The notes under the pieces: model-generated
What the model saw: only the letters and a program-made list of their open reading frames with translations
The model's database searches: none
What the model was told of the DNA's origin: nothing
Made by a program: the position numbers and the translations under genes
Part shown: piece by piece, positions 17,843-32,192 of the stretch
Position numbering within the stretch: the first letter of the stretch is position 1
Layout of the letters: each line of letters starts with the position of its first letter
Source of the DNA: Neobacillus jeddahensis
Lineage (GTDB): Bacteria; Bacillota; Bacilli; Bacillales; Cytobacillaceae
Direction: 5' to 3'
Assembly (NCBI RefSeq): GCF_000612625.1
Contig: NZ_CCAS010000004.1
Coordinates: 62,001-126,000 of the forward strand
Length of the DNA: 64,000 nt

Positions 17843-20521
17843 TTATTTTGTTTTTCTTAACAAAAATGATCCTGCTAATAAAAAAGTTGGTATAGACGAT
17901 AGTCCCACAATTAGCAGCCAATCTTTTGCAGCAATCGGGAGAGTATGGAAAATCGGTTGCAACGGTGGATAATAGATAACCACAAGCATTAATACTAGCG
18001 AAGAAAGAACTGCCCAAACTAGGTATGGGTTTCCAAACGGATTTCTTGAAAGAACTGATTTTTCACTTCGGCAATCAAAGACATGGATAAGCTGTGCCAT
18101 CACGAGTGTCGCAAAGGCGACAGTTTGCGCATAGGGGAGTTGAGACTGATCGTTTTGGTACACTATCATGAAGGATAATAAGGTAACAACGCCGATTAAG
18201 AATCCCCGTGAAACCACCTTCCAACCTAATCCTCTGGAAAAAACCCCTTCATTCGGACTGCGCGGACCACGTTTCATCACATTTTCCTCCGGTCGATCAA
18301 GCCCAAGTGCCATCGCCGGTAAACCGTCAGTCACTAAATTCACCCAAAGGATTTGGATCGGAATCAGTGGGAGCGGTAAAGCCAATATCATCGCAAACAA
18401 CATAACTAAGATTTCACCCACATTTGAAGCTAATAAATAACGGACGAATTTTCGAATATTTTCATAAATGTTTCTGCCCTCTTTAATGGCAGCCTTAATT
18501 GTCGCAAAATTATCATCCAATAACACAAGTGCTGAAGCTTCTTTGGCGACATCAGTGCCAGTGATTCCCATTGCCACCCCAATATCTGCCGCCTTAATAG
18601 CAGGAGCATCATTTACTCCATCACCTGTCATTGCGACAATATGTCCTCTATTTTGTAATGCCTTAACAATTTTTAGTTTATGTTCCGGCGAAACACGAGC
18701 AAACACTGAAATGTCATCGACCACTTCTTCAAGTTCTTCGACCGACATATCAGATAATGTACTGCCTTCAAGTACCTTGCTCTTTTTCGTTAAAATTCCA
18801 AGCTGGGAAGCAATCGCTTTGGCAGTGATCACATGGTCTCCCGTAATCATGACTGTTTTTATCCCTGCAGCTTTACATTCTTTTACAGCCGCTTTTACCT
18901 CAGGTCGAGGTGGGTCAATCATACCTTGAACACCGATAAAGGTTAATTTTTTCTCTGCCTCTTGATCACTTAAAATAATGGTATTGGCTGGAATTGGCTT
19001 AAAAGCAATCGCTATCGTTCGAAGTGCCTGAGAGGCAAGACCATTGATGGCATCCTGAATCTTCATTTGCGCTTCTTTATTTAAGTACTGTGTACGCTCG
19101 TCCCATAAGACAGACTCACAAATACCTAAAATGACATCTGGTGCTCCTTTTGTCACAATAAAATGGCGCTCCTGTTTATCCTTCACATGGATACTCATCA
19201 TTTTTCTAGTTGAATCAAATGGAAATTCATTAACTATGGTAAACTCATCTAATAATTTGGGACGATCAAAGCCAGCTTTCATCGCACTAACAAGTAATGC
19301 CCCTTCAGTGGGATCCCCATCAAGAATGTAATCATCTTCTTTTATTACTAATTCGGAATGATTGCATAACATCCCAAAAATAAGCATTTGCTGTAACGCT
19401 TTCTCATCTTTAGGGTGCACATTTCGTTCATTCCGATAAAACTTGCCCTGTGGCTGGTACCCTACACCATCAACTGTCCACGTATGTCCGCCACTCCAAA
19501 GGTGCGTAACAGTCATTTTGTTTTGCGTCATCGTTCCTGTTTTATCAGAACAAATGACCGAAGCGCAGCCAAGCGTTTCAACAGCTGGGAGCTTCCTAAC
19601 TATTGCATTTTTCTTGATCATTTTTTGAACGCCTAGGGATAAGGCCACAGTAACGATGGCTGGCAGCCCTTCAGGTATAGCTGCAACAGCAAGGGATACA
19701 CCTGCTAAAAACATTTCATACAGATCATGCCCCCGCAGTACCCCAACAGCAACAACGAGAACTGTCAGCAACAGGGCAACGGTAATTAATATTTTCCCTA
19801 ACTGCTCTAAGCGGCGCTGCAAAGGGGTATCCTGCGACTCTGCATTTTGTAATAAGTCCGCTATTTGTCCCATCGCTGTTTTCATCCCTGTTGCAATGAC
19901 AACACCTACCCCACTCCCCCTTGTGATCATCGTCCCCATAAAAGCGATATTTTCCATATCACCAATTCCTGGATTAGGGTTGGATAAGGGCTCTATATGT
20001 TTGGAAACAGGAACAGATTCACCAGTAAGAGCAGACTCTTCTATTTCTAAACTTTTAGATTCAATTATTCGTACATCGGCACCAATTCGATCACCACTAG
20101 CAAACTTTAAAATATCCCCGATCACAATTTCTTTGGAAGTAGCTTTGACCCACTTCCCATCGCGGAGAACCATCACCTGTGGAGCAGATAGTTCCTTTAG
20201 AGCTTGGAGAGATTTCTCCGCCCGTCTTTCTTGATAAAAACCAAGACAACCGTTAATAATGACGATCGCAATAATCGCAATTGCATCAATATATTCGCCT
20301 AATAGGCCTGAAATTAACGTTGCTGCAAGTAGCACTAATACCATAAAATCTTTAAATTGGCTAAAAAATAAGAGTAAAGCCGATTGCTTTTCTCCTTCCT
20401 CCAATTCATTTAACCCTTGAACCTTGATCCTTTGCTTTACTTCTTCTTGTGATAATCCCGAAGAAAAGTCGGTTTCTAAGGCCTTTTCTACCTGATCTAT
20501 CTTCATTTCGTGGAATTTCAT
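17843..20521 (-). CDS. yloB: calcium-transporting P-type ATPase (YloB)
   Basis: An 892-residue P-IIA type ATPase resembling SERCA. It has the dephosphorylation motif TGES (166-169), the M4 ion site AIPEGLP (281-287), the phosphorylation motif SDKTGTMTQNK (325-335), MTGDGVNDAPAIKAADIG (hinge) and paired transmembrane segments at about 50-100, 245-295 and in the last 200 residues. It pumps Ca2+ out of the cytoplasm using ATP. B. subtilis YloB (890 aa) is linked to calcium movement in sporulation. It is monocistronic, with its own terminator and a divergent spacer to rqcH. Confidence 0.95.
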   Translation of the reverse strand: MKFHEMKIDQVEKALETDFSSGLSQEEVKQRIKVQGLNELEEGEKQSALLLFFSQFKDFMVLVLLAATLISGLLGEYIDAIAIIAIVIINGCLGFYQERRAEKSLQALKELSAPQVMVLRDGKWVKATSKEIVIGDILKFASGDRIGADVRIIESKSLEIEESALTGESVPVSKHIEPLSNPNPGIGDMENIAFMGTMITRGSGVGVVIATGMKTAMGQIADLLQNAESQDTPLQRRLEQLGKILITVALLLTVLVVAVGVLRGHDLYEMFLAGVSLAVAAIPEGLPAIVTVALSLGVQKMIKKNAIVRKLPAVETLGCASVICSDKTGTMTQNKMTVTHLWSGGHTWTVDGVGYQPQGKFYRNERNVHPKDEKALQQMLIFGMLCNHSELVIKEDDYILDGDPTEGALLVSAMKAGFDRPKLLDEFTIVNEFPFDSTRKMMSIHVKDKQERHFIVTKGAPDVILGICESVLWDERTQYLNKEAQMKIQDAINGLASQALRTIAIAFKPIPANTIILSDQEAEKKLTFIGVQGMIDPPRPEVKAAVKECKAAGIKTVMITGDHVITAKAIASQLGILTKKSKVLEGSTLSDMSVEELEEVVDDISVFARVSPEHKLKIVKALQNRGHIVAMTGDGVNDAPAIKAADIGVAMGITGTDVAKEASALVLLDDNFATIKAAIKEGRNIYENIRKFVRYLLASNVGEILVMLFAMILALPLPLIPIQILWVNLVTDGLPAMALGLDRPEENVMKRGPRSPNEGVFSRGLGWKVVSRGFLIGVVTLLSFMIVYQNDQSQLPYAQTVAFATLVMAQLIHVFDCRSEKSVLSRNPFGNPYLVWAVLSSLVLMLVVIYYPPLQPIFHTLPIAAKDWLLIVGLSSIPTFLLAGSFLLRKTK

Positions 20522-20621
20522 CCGACCATCTCACTTCCCCCTTTGATAGACATACTCTAAAGAAAGCATATTCAGGGTCGTCCAAAAAAATGCTATCTGA
20601 ACATGTAATGCAGAGTAAAAT

Positions 20622-20651
20622 AAGACAGAATTTAAAATTGTAGGATATAAT
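20622..20651 (+). promoter_or_regulatory. candidate promoter of rqcH
   Basis: TATAAT at 20646-20651 with AAGACA 18 bases upstream. The -35 matches TTGACA at only four positions, so this is tentative. It would give a leader of about 80 bases to the rqcH ATG. The yloB-rqcH spacer (20522-20737) holds no other feature I can support. Confidence 0.4.
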
Positions 20652-20737
20652 ATAGTGAGGCTTCAATCATTGAGGGTCTAACCGAGGACCGTTACTAGCG
20701 GATGAAGTTATATGTTAGAAGAAAAGGATGTTTTACA

Positions 20738-22447
20738 ATGTCATTTGATGGTTTATTTACAAAAGCGATGGTGGATGAACTGATTCGTTCCTTAAAAGGC
20801 GGACGAATTAATAAAGTCCATCAACCATATAAAAATGAAGTAATTCTTACGATCCGAGCAAACGGTGGCAATCAAAAGCTCCTATTATCTGCTCACCCTA
20901 GCTATTCACGAGTTCAACTCACTAATGAAGCCTACGACAATCCAAGTGAACCACCAATGTTTTGTATGCTGCTCAGGAAGCATATTGAAGGACATATATT
21001 AGAAGATTTATATCAAGTTGATAATGACCGAATGATCATCTTAGAAATCAAAGGTCGGAACGAGCTTGGAGATCTTAGCTATAAACAGTTAATAATTGAA
21101 ATTATGGGACGACATAGCAATATTGTATTAGTTGATAAAACACGAAACGTGATTCTTGACAGTGTTAAGCATGTCTCGTTTGCGGTAAACAGTCACAGAG
21201 CCATTTTACCAGGTCAGCCTTACATTTATCCACCAGAGCAACATAAACAAAATCCTTTTTCGGCAGTTGAAGGGGATGTACTAAAGAAGCTTGATTTTAA
21301 TGGTGGCAAGCTCGACCGTCAGCTAGTCGAGCAGTTTGCCGGGATTTCACCACTATTTGCGAAAGAAGTAATCTTTCAATCTGGACTAGCCAATCGCAAC
21401 ACTGTCCCCTCAATGTTTGTCCAGCTGATTCGAAAAATAGCAGAAGGTGATATCTCCCCTTCAATCATGACGAGCAATGGAAAGGAATCGTTTTACCTTT
21501 TCCCGCTTGGACATATTAAGGGAGAAGAGAAGTCCTTTCCCACTCTAAGTGAGTTGCTAGATCGCTTTTATTTCGGTAAAGCCGAACGGGACCGGGTCAA
21601 GCAGCAAGGTCATGATATTGAACGATTGATCAGTAATGAAAAAGAAAAAAATGATAAGAAGATTGTTAAGCTCGAAGATACATTAAAGGAAGCCGCACGT
21701 GCAGAGCAGTTTCAGCTAAATGGGGAATTATTAACGGCCAATCTTTATGCAGCAAAAAAAGGAATGAAGGAGATTGAAGTCGTTAATTATTACGATGAAT
21801 TGGGCGGTACAATGGTGATTCCGCTTGATCCAAGGAAAACGCCATCGGAGAATGCTCAAAAGTATTTTTCCAAATACCAAAAGGCGAAAAATGCTGTGGC
21901 TGTTGTCGTTGAACAAATTGAGATGGCGCGTGAGGAAGTTGCCTATTTTGATAATTTAATTCAGCAGGTTCAAGCTGCCTCTCCTAAAGATATTCAGGAA
22001 ATTCGCGAGGAATTGGTCGAGGGCGGCTATATTCGTGAACGCCAGAAAAAGGGGAATAAGAAAAGCAAGCAATCTAAACCGGTGCTAGATCATTTTGTTG
22101 CATCAGATGGAACAGAGATTATCGTAGGGAAAAATAATAAGCAAAATGACTTTTTAACAAATAAATTGGCGGCACGGGATGAAATTTGGTTTCATACAAA
22201 GGATATTCCCGGATCCCATGTGGTCATCCGCACTAAGGAACCTTCAGATGAAACGATTAGGGAAGCTGCCATATTAGCTGCTTATTACAGTAAAGCACGG
22301 AACTCAAGTTCAGTACCAGTCGACTTTACAAAGGTTCGCCATGTGAAAAAGCCAAGTGGGGCCAAGCCAGGTTTTGTCATTTATGACAACCAGCAAACGG
22401 TTTATGTTACCCCTGATGAGGAACTAGTGTTGCAATTGAAAAAGTGA
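20738..22447 (+). CDS. rqcH: ribosome quality control factor RqcH (NEMF family, YloA)
   Basis: A 569-residue Rqc2/NEMF homologue with N-terminal NFACT-N domain ([26 protein letters not shown] at about 80-90), coiled-coil middle (about 290-420) and NFACT-R domain near the C-terminus ([20 protein letters not shown] at about 480-499). Family knowledge: RqcH binds the 50S subunit with peptidyl-tRNA and recruits tRNA-Ala to add C-terminal alanine tails to stalled chains. Older annotations call it a fibronectin-binding protein. The frame allows 12 more codons upstream, but ATG 20738 has AAAGGATG and the family start. Confidence 0.95.
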   Translation: MSFDGLFTKAMVDELIRSLKGGRINKVHQPYKNEVILTIRANGGNQKLLLSAHPSYSRVQLTNEAYDNPSEPPMFCMLLRKHIEGHILEDLYQVDNDRMIILEIKGRNELGDLSYKQLIIEIMGRHSNIVLVDKTRNVILDSVKHVSFAVNSHRAILPGQPYIYPPEQHKQNPFSAVEGDVLKKLDFNGGKLDRQLVEQFAGISPLFAKEVIFQSGLANRNTVPSMFVQLIRKIAEGDISPSIMTSNGKESFYLFPLGHIKGEEKSFPTLSELLDRFYFGKAERDRVKQQGHDIERLISNEKEKNDKKIVKLEDTLKEAARAEQFQLNGELLTANLYAAKKGMKEIEVVNYYDELGGTMVIPLDPRKTPSENAQKYFSKYQKAKNAVAVVVEQIEMAREEVAYFDNLIQQVQAASPKDIQEIREELVEGGYIRERQKKGNKKSKQSKPVLDHFVASDGTEIIVGKNNKQNDFLTNKLAARDEIWFHTKDIPGSHVVIRTKEPSDETIREAAILAAYYSKARNSSSVPVDFTKVRHVKKPSGAKPGFVIYDNQQTVYVTPDEELVLQLKK

Positions 22448-22453
22448 ATGATT

Positions 22454-22483
22454 AAGGGGAGCTCAAAAATTTGAGCTCCCCTT
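22454..22483. terminator. bidirectional terminator between rqcH and pyrE
   Basis: AAGGGGAGCTCAAA (22454-22467) and TTTGAGCTCCCCTT (22470-22483) are perfect inverted repeats between the convergent ends of rqcH and pyrE. T-runs on both sides are short, so efficiency is uncertain. Confidence 0.75.
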
Positions 22484-22512
22484 GTTCATCTTCTTAATCA
22501 GCCATGATCATA

Positions 22513-23156
22513 TTATTTTTGAAGCAGTTGTTCGAACTGATTACTCCATGAAGACGGATCCTTCCTCCATAACAACAAACTTTGTTGATCCTCAGCACTG
22601 ACAACTTCATTTACAATCGCTACCTCAATTAAGGTTGAAAAGTCGGTCAGCGAGAAACTCGTAATCGCCGCCTCCTTAAGCAGCTGTTTCCCTTTTTCTA
22701 ATCCGTATGTAAAGATTGATACCACTCCAAGCACTTCACAACCTGATTCCCTTAAAGCCTCTACTGCGGTAATAACACTGCCGCCAGTTGAAATCAAATC
22801 TTCCACAACGACAACCTTTTGACCTCGTTCAACTTTTCCTTCAATTTGATTGCCTTTGCCATGACCCTTCGCTTTTGAGCGAACATAACACATGGGTAAT
22901 TCCATCCGGTCACTAACCCAAGCAGCATGTGGAATTCCTGCTGTCGCTGTTCCGGCAATAACGTCTGCTTCAGGAAAGTTTTCAAGAATTAGGTTTTGTA
23001 ACCCTTGGGCAATTTCGCTTCTAGCCGCCGGGTATGAAAGTGTCAAACGATTATCACAATATATGGGGGACCTTAACCCTGATGTCCATGTAAATGGAGT
23101 TTGCGGTCTTAATGCTACTGCATTGATTTCTAAAAGTAGTTCAGCAAATTTCTCTT

Positions 23157-23160
<4 letters not shown>
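22513..23160 (-). CDS. pyrE: orotate phosphoribosyltransferase
   Basis: A 215-residue type I phosphoribosyltransferase making orotidine monophosphate from orotate and PRPP. The PRPP loop is [13 protein letters not shown] (about 114-126) and the flexible loop [16 protein letters not shown] (about 89-104). ATG 23160 overlaps the pyrF stop (ATGA) and has GGAGGGGA upstream; the open frame runs ten codons further but those lie within pyrF. It is the last gene of the pyr operon. Confidence 0.96.
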
Positions 23161-25552
<2,392 letters not shown>

Positions 25553-25556
<4 letters not shown>

Positions 25557-28500
25557 GCAAATACCTCCTCCTTTATGAGCGTATTCATCGCTTCTGTTGA
25601 GAAATTCATTGATTCAATGACTTTAAGGATAGCATCAGCGGTATCCAATGAAGTTAAACACGGCACCCCATTTTCTACTGCCTCGCGGCGGATCCTAAAT
25701 CCATCTCGAGCAGGCTGTTTCCCTTTCGTTAACGTATTAATAATAAACTGTGCCTCACCTCGATGGATGACATCCAACAACGTTTGGCCTTCCGCACCAA
25801 TTTTTCCAACAACTTTGACTGGAAGCCCCGCAGCTTGTAAAACAGCAGCTGTCCCACTTGTTGCCATTAATCGATACCCATTCGCTGCAAAACGGAGCGC
25901 TAGTTTTAATGCTTCTTGCTTATCTTTATTAGCGACTGTAAATAGGACCGTACCAAATTGTTTAATATTCATCCCTGAAGCGACTAATCCTTTATATAAT
26001 GCTTTTTCAAGCGTATGGTCTTTACCCATAACCTCTCCTGTCGACTTCATTTCTGGTCCAAGCGTAATATCTACACTCTTAAGCTTTGCGAAGGAAAACA
26101 CAGGAACCTTTACATATACTCCCTCTTTCTCTGTTACAAGGCCAGGAATATAGCCTTGATCGAGAATGGACACGCCTAGAATGGCTTTAGTGGCTATCTT
26201 CGCCATTGGGATGTTTGTGATTTTACTTAAGAATGGGACCGTTCGGCTTGAACGGGGATTGACTTCAAGAACATATACTTGATCTCCGGCCAGAACATAC
26301 TGGATGTTTAATAATCCAATTATCTTTAAGCCCCTTGCTAATTTCTCTGTATATTCCACCAGTGTCTGCTTTACAGACTCTGAAAGAGTTTGTGGGGGAT
26401 ACACAGCTATCGAGTCACCAGAATGGACCCCTGCTCGCTCAATATGTTCCATAATTCCAGGGATTAAGACATTTTCCCCATCACAAATGGCATCGACTTC
26501 TATTTCCTTTCCGGTTAAATAACGATCAATTAAGACGGGGTGTTCAGGATTTATTTTCACAGCATTCTCCATATAATGAAGCAGTTCATTTTCATGGTAA
26601 ACAATTTCCATCGCTCTGCCGCCGAGGACATAGGAAGGTCGGACTAGAACAGGGTAGCCGATTTCTTTTGCAATCAGGATGGCTTCATCTACTGAAAGAG
26701 CCGTTTTACCAAGTGGCTGTGGAATCGTTAACTGTTCGAGCGCCTGTTCAAATTTATCTCTATTTTCAGCTCGGTCTAAATCCTCAAGACTGGTCCCAAG
26801 AATTTTCACTCCGTTTTCTTCTAGCGCTGCCGCCAGATTAATCGCTGTTTGTCCGCCAAATTGGACAATAACCCCGATCGGTTTTTCCAATTCAATAACG
26901 TTCATAACATCCTCAATGGTGAGCGGTTCGAAATAAAGCTTATCTGAAATACTGAAGTCGGTTGAAACGGTCTCAGGATTGTTGTTGATAATGATCGCTT
27001 CATAGCCAGCCTCTTTAATCGCTTTTACTGAATGGACGGTCGCATAATCAAATTCAATCCCTTGACCGATGCGAATTGGACCGGATCCAAGGACCATGAC
27101 ACTTTTTCGCGCTGTTACGATCGACTCGTTTTCCTCTTCATAAGTGCCATAGTAATAAGGGGTAGCTGATTCAAATTCTGATGCACAGGTATCAACCATT
27201 TTATAAACCGGGTTAATCCCAGCCTGCTTACGGAAGTAAATAAGCTCACTCTCATTCATTTGCCAGAGCTCAGCGAGTTTTTTATCTGTAAAGCCCTTTT
27301 GCTTGGCTTCAAGTAGCAATTCTTTATCAAACTGTTTTTCAATAAGTTCTGTTTCTAGGTCTATAAGCCCTTCCATTTTCTTCAAAAAGAACAGATCGAT
27401 TTTACTCCATTGATGGATTGTTTCGGTTTTCAAGCCCCGTTTTAACCCTTCAGCAATGTAAAAGAGCCGTTCATCTCCGGCCTTGCGGATCCGTTTCTCG
27501 AGCAAAGCATCATCAATTTCATCCGCCCCATTTAATTCAAAATGGTAAACGCCTGCTTCGAGGGAACGTATTGCTTTAAGCAATGATTCTTCAAAGGTTC
27601 TGCCTATCGCCATAATTTCGCCCGTTGCTTTCATTTGTGTACCTAATGAACGATTTCCTGATTCAAATTTATCAAACGGCCATCTTGGGATTTTCGTCAC
27701 GATATAATCGAGTGCAGGTTCAAAGCATGCGTATGTTTTACCTGTTACTGGATTCATCATTTCATCAAGTGTTAACCCTACAGCGATTTTTGCAGCGAGC
27801 TTGGCAATCGGATAACCAGTCGCTTTAGATGCCAATGCCGATGAACGACTTACACGTGGATTTACTTCGATAATATAATATTGGAAGCTTGCAGGATCCA
27901 AAGCCAGTTGAACGTTACAGCCACCTTCAATCCCTAGGGCCCGAATAATTTTTAATGATACATTTCGCAGCAGTTGATATTCTCGATCACTCAATGTCTG
28001 ACTTGGCGCAACCACAATGGAATCGCCTGTATGGACGCCAACTGGATCAATGTTTTCCATATTACAGACTACAATCGCCGTGTCATTGCTATCACGCATG
28101 ACTTCGTATTCTATCTCTTTAAAACCAGCTATACTTTTTTCAAGTAAACATTGATTTACAGGGCTATGCTTTAAGCCGCTTGTCACGATTTCCGTAAGCT
28201 CTTCCTCCGTATGACAAATTCCTCCGCCAGTTCCACCTAACGTATAGGCAGGTCGAACAATGACTGGAAAGCCAATCCTGTCAACAAATGCTTGGGCTTC
28301 TGCCAGTTCATGGATAATCTCACTATCTGGAACAGGTTCCTGTAACTCATTCATTAAGCTGCGGAAGAGATCCCTGTCCTCTGCTTGCTTAATAGCAGAA
28401 AGTTTAGTGCCAAGGATTTCAACGCCATATTCCGCCAAAACGCCTGACTCTGAAAGCGCAACAGCAAGGTTAAGACCTGTTTGCCCACCGAGCGTTGCAA

Positions 28501-28759
28501 GCAGGGCATCAGGACGCTCTTTCCTGATGATTTGGCTTACAAACTCAACTGTCAATGGCTCGATATAAACGCGATCAGCAATCTCTGTATCTGTCATAAT
28601 GGTCGCAGGGTTAGAGTTTACAAGAATGACACGGTACCCTTCTTCTTTTAAAGCGATACAAGCCTGGGTGCCGGCATAATCAAATTCCGCCGCCTGACCG
28701 ATGACAATGGGTCCTGAGCCGATTACTAAAATAGAGTGGATATCTGTACGTTTAGGCAT
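25553..28759 (-). CDS. carB: carbamoyl-phosphate synthase, large subunit (pyrimidine-specific)
   Basis: A 1068-residue enzyme with two duplicated ATP-grasp halves: [20 protein letters not shown] near residue 15 and [20 protein letters not shown] near 560. Each half has its own [16 protein letters not shown] metal-binding motif. The C-terminal 130 residues form the allosteric domain ([14 protein letters not shown]). It makes carbamoyl phosphate from bicarbonate, ammonia and two ATP. Its place in the pyr operon marks it as the pyrimidine form (PyrAB). It overlaps carA by 8 bases. Confidence 0.97.
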
Positions 28760-29843
28760 GTGCTGAAACCTCCAGTTTGTTTTCTTCCATCAGCGCAAGA
28801 AACTGATCAAATAAACCGTTCGCATCTTCTGGTCCAGGGGATGCTTCAGGATGATACTGAACAGTGAAGGCTGGATAATCTAGATGTCGCAACCCTTCTA
28901 CTGATCCATCATTAATGGCAATATGGGTGATGGATAAACTTGTATTGTTAATTGAAGCAGCTTCAACTGTATAGCCATGATTTTGTGATGTAATCGCAAT
29001 TTTACCTGTAGCCAAGTCTTTCACAGGGTGGTTAGAACCACGATGGCCAAACTTCATTTTTTCGGTATTGGCCCCGCACGCAAGGGCAAACAATTGATGA
29101 CCAAGACAAATCCCAAACAACGGAACTTTCCCTATCACTTCTCTAAGCATATCGATTGCTTCCGGTACATCCTTCGGATCCCCAGGGCCATTGGAAAGCA
29201 TAATTCCATCCGGTCTTAAGTGGAGGATTTCCGCTGCAGTTGTGTGGTAGGGAACGACAATGACATCACAGTCACGTTGGTTGAGTTCCCGTAAGATTCC
29301 ATGCTTCATGCCAAAATCCACCAACACTACCCTTTTTCCTCTCCCTGGGCTTGGATAAGCATTTTTCGTGGAAACCTGTTTGACTTGGTTGGTAGGCAGT
29401 TGTGCTTTATGTAATTTTCGTAATACCTCGTCAGGATTTTTATCGATGCCACAGATTGCTCCCTTTAAGGTACCGTATTGACGAATAATTCTCGTTAATT
29501 TCCGTGTATCAATCCCCATAATGCCAGGAATTTTTTTCATTTGAAAATATTCATCGATGGTCATTTCACTGCGCCAATTAGAGGGAAACTCCGTAGCTTC
29601 CTTGACAATAAATCCTTTCACAGCAGGATGAATAGATTCGAAATCGTCACGATTTATTCCATAGTTTCCGATTAGTGGATAGGTTAGTGTAACAATCTGT
29701 CCACAATAGGATGGGTCCGAGAGGATTTCTTGATAGCCCGTCATCCCTGTGTTAAAAACTATTTCTCCAATGGTTTCCGTGTCACCGCCAAAGCCTTTAC
29801 CGATCATAATTGTACCGTCTTCTAATATCAGTTGTTTTTTCAT
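28752..29843 (-). CDS. carA: carbamoyl-phosphate synthase, small subunit
   Basis: A 363-residue glutamine amidotransferase subunit (PyrAA). The start [20 protein letters not shown] overlaps the pyrC stop (ATGA). The class I amidotransferase half shows [10 protein letters not shown], the nucleophile elbow [13 protein letters not shown] (Cys at about 244) and [12 protein letters not shown] (catalytic His and Glu). The open frame continues 23 codons upstream inside pyrC, and I reject that extension. Confidence 0.97.
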   Translation of the reverse strand: MKKQLILEDGTIMIGKGFGGDTETIGEIVFNTGMTGYQEILSDPSYCGQIVTLTYPLIGNYGINRDDFESIHPAVKGFIVKEATEFPSNWRSEMTIDEYFQMKKIPGIMGIDTRKLTRIIRQYGTLKGAICGIDKNPDEVLRKLHKAQLPTNQVKQVSTKNAYPSPGRGKRVVLVDFGMKHGILRELNQRDCDVIVVPYHTTAAEILHLRPDGIMLSNGPGDPKDVPEAIDMLREVIGKVPLFGICLGHQLFALACGANTEKMKFGHRGSNHPVKDLATGKIAITSQNHGYTVEAASINNTSLSITHIAINDGSVEGLRHLDYPAFTVQYHPEASPGPEDANGLFDQFLALMEENKLEVSAHA

Positions 29844-31126
29844 GCTAGTACACATCCTTTTTCCCAAGCTATTTTCCCTGCAGCGATGGTTAGCTCTGGC
29901 CACCCCGTACATGCCCAGCCGCCAAATGGCGTATTTTTGCCTTTAGATAAAAATTCTTCAGGGTTAATAACCTGTTCTTCTTCTAAGTTTAAGATCACCA
30001 AGTCAGCTGGTGCACCTACTTCAATTTTTCCGTATGGAAGCGCAAAGGCATTTGCAGGCTTGACGGTTAACCATTCAAGTAATTGTTCAAGTGTGATGAT
30101 TTGTTTTCGAACCAGTTCAGTGTAAAGAAGTGGAAAGGCTGATTCTAAGCCAACGATGCCGAAGGGCGCCAATATCATGCCTTCCTGTTTTTCTTCTGTT
30201 GTATGTGGAGCATGATCGGTAGCGATAAAATCTATTGTTCCATCAAGTAATCCTTCAATGAGAGCTGCCCGATCTTCCGTATCACGAAGTGGCGGATTCA
30301 TTTTGTAATTTGCATCTAATCCCGGAATATCATTTTGGGTCAACAATAAATGATGCGGTGTTACTTCCGCTGTAACCTTAATACCTGCGCGTTTGGCATC
30401 TCTTATCACCCGAACAGATTCTTTCGTACTAACATGACATACATGATAATGACAGCCTGCTGCTTCTGCTAGCAGTACATCTCGGGCAATTTGCACAGAT
30501 TCACAAACGGAGGGAATTCCATTTAAACCGTGGTCTTTTGCAAATGACCCATCATGGACGCACCCCTTATGAATAAGTGTATTTTCTTCGCAATGAGCAA
30601 CAATCGCCATATTGACATCGGTAGCTTTACGCATTGCTGCAAGCATCATATCAGCGGACTGAACTCCAACCCCATCATCAGTAAAAGCAAAAGCCCCAGC
30701 CTCCTTAAGCGACTTGAAATCCGTTAACTCTTGCCCCGCCTGTCTCAGGGTAATCGAAGCATACGGAAGCACTCTCACTCGAGCTGACTCCTTTATGCGT
30801 CTTTGCAAGTCGTTCATATGGTTTATGGTGTCAGGCACCGGTCTTGTGTTTGGCATGTTGGCAATAGTAGTAAATCCGCCTCTTGCAGCTGCCTGTGTGC
30901 CAGTGGCGATGGTTTCTTTTTTTTCTCCACCTGGTTCACGGAGGTGGACATGAAGGTCGATAAAACCTGGTGATACTATTTTTCCTTTGGCATCTACTGT
31001 TCGATCGACAGCTTCGTCTAGGTTAGATTCTATTTTCGAAATTTCACCATCTTCTATTAATATATCTTTGTTGATCCATTCACCATTAGATGCTATGTAA
31101 CAAGCGTTCTGAATAAGTAGTTTCAT
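29840..31126 (-). CDS. pyrC: dihydroorotase
   Basis: A 428-residue class I dihydroorotase, the same length as in B. subtilis. It has the metal site [16 protein letters not shown] (about 57-72), [26 protein letters not shown] and [12 protein letters not shown] (about 303-314, catalytic Asp). It cyclises carbamoyl aspartate. Two nearby ATGs are possible; 31126 is preferred because AAGGAGG is 8 bases upstream, whereas the earlier one is only two bases from it. The start lies 41 bases inside pyrB. Confidence 0.96.
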   Translation of the reverse strand: MKLLIQNACYIASNGEWINKDILIEDGEISKIESNLDEAVDRTVDAKGKIVSPGFIDLHVHLREPGGEKKETIATGTQAAARGGFTTIANMPNTRPVPDTINHMNDLQRRIKESARVRVLPYASITLRQAGQELTDFKSLKEAGAFAFTDDGVGVQSADMMLAAMRKATDVNMAIVAHCEENTLIHKGCVHDGSFAKDHGLNGIPSVCESVQIARDVLLAEAAGCHYHVCHVSTKESVRVIRDAKRAGIKVTAEVTPHHLLLTQNDIPGLDANYKMNPPLRDTEDRAALIEGLLDGTIDFIATDHAPHTTEEKQEGMILAPFGIVGLESAFPLLYTELVRKQIITLEQLLEWLTVKPANAFALPYGKIEVGAPADLVILNLEEEQVINPEEFLSKGKNTPFGGWACTGWPELTIAAGKIAWEKGCVLA

Positions 31127-32027
31127 ATCCATTTCCTCCTTCTAAGCTTTCAATTGAGCGCTTAATGGCCGCCATTCTGACATAAACTCCATTTTCCATT
31201 TGCTTAAAGATTCTAGATCTTTGGCACTCTACCAAACTATCAGCTATTTCAACATTTCTATTTACAGGAGCAGGATGCATAATGATACTGCCCGGCTTCA
31301 TCATTTTTTCCCTTTCAATTGTTAAACCAAATTGTTGATGGTACTCATTGGCCGTGTAGCTGCTTTTTTGTTGATGCCGCTCATGCTGAACTCGCAGGAG
31401 CATCACTACATCCGCTTCTAGAATGGCTCGCTCAATCGGCTTATACCTACTGATGCCACTTTGCACATCAAACCATTCTGGTGGACCAGAAAAGGTTATG
31501 TTAGCGCCTAACCTTGTTAGGACGTCAGCATTTGAACGTGCCACGCGGCTATGACGAATATCGCCAATAATCGAAATGTTCAATCCTTTAAATCCGCTAA
31601 ATTCCTGTTGGATTGTCAATAAATCTAGCAGTGATTGAGTTGGATGGTGACCACACCCATCCCCGCCATTAATAATTGGAATGTTGACCTTCTCAACCAA
31701 TTCATCAAAATAGCGATCTTGTTCATGGCGAATGACCATTGCTTTTACGCCAATCGATTCTAAAGTTTTCACCGTATCATAAAGTGTCTCACCCTTTTGG
31801 ACACTAGATGTTTGGACTTCAAACGGAATGACCTCTAACCCTAGTCGTCTTTCAGCCACCTCAAAGCTACTTTTTGTTCTCGTGCTTGGTTCAAAAAACA
31901 AGTTTGCAGTAAACATTTGCCCTTCTGGATTCCACTTCCGTCCGGCTTTAAAGCTATTGGCATCTGCTAAGATTTGATTAATCTCTTCCACTTTTAATTC
32001 ATTTGTGGTTAATAAGTGACGTATCAT
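31086..32027 (-). CDS. pyrB: aspartate carbamoyltransferase catalytic subunit
   Basis: A 313-residue ATCase that joins carbamoyl phosphate and aspartate. It shows [20 protein letters not shown] (about 48-67), [11 protein letters not shown] (about 76-86), [15 protein letters not shown] (about 123-137) and [11 protein letters not shown]. No regulatory PyrI subunit is present, as in other Bacilli. Its 3' end overlaps pyrC by 41 bases, and the protein is about nine residues longer than the 304-residue B. subtilis enzyme. Confidence 0.97.
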   Translation of the reverse strand: MIRHLLTTNELKVEEINQILADANSFKAGRKWNPEGQMFTANLFFEPSTRTKSSFEVAERRLGLEVIPFEVQTSSVQKGETLYDTVKTLESIGVKAMVIRHEQDRYFDELVEKVNIPIINGGDGCGHHPTQSLLDLLTIQQEFSGFKGLNISIIGDIRHSRVARSNADVLTRLGANITFSGPPEWFDVQSGISRYKPIERAILEADVVMLLRVQHERHQQKSSYTANEYHQQFGLTIEREKMMKPGSIIMHPAPVNRNVEIADSLVECQRSRIFKQMENGVYVRMAAIKRSIESLEGGNGYETTYSERLLHSI

Positions 32028-32054
32028 TCATCTTTCCGCCTCTCCATTTTTTGA

Positions 32055-32185
32055 ATATAAAACACCCTGACCGAATGGATCAGGGTGTAAATCGACCATG
32101 CCTAACAAAGGATTATTTGAAGTAGCCATCCCCTTATTTCAGCATTACACCCTTATAAGCCTCTCTGGACTTCCTTTAAAAGGTT
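32055..32185 (-). promoter_or_regulatory. PyrR-dependent attenuator before pyrB
   Basis: On the minus strand the spacer carries the PyrR binding loop AGTCCAGAGAGGCT (near 32158-32172), then a strong hairpin ACACCCTGA/TCAGGGTGT with a TTTTAT tail (terminator at about 32055-32088). Between them lies a sequence able to form a competing antiterminator (CACCCTTAT against the terminator arm). Known mechanism: PyrR with UMP binds the loop, prevents antitermination and lowers expression of downstream pyr genes. Confidence 0.9.
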
Positions 32186-32192
32186 TCTTCTA

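Noticed and set aside
19656-20234. 192-codon plus-strand frame inside yloB
   Set aside because: Antisense to conserved ATPase domains with no family resemblance; typical shadow.
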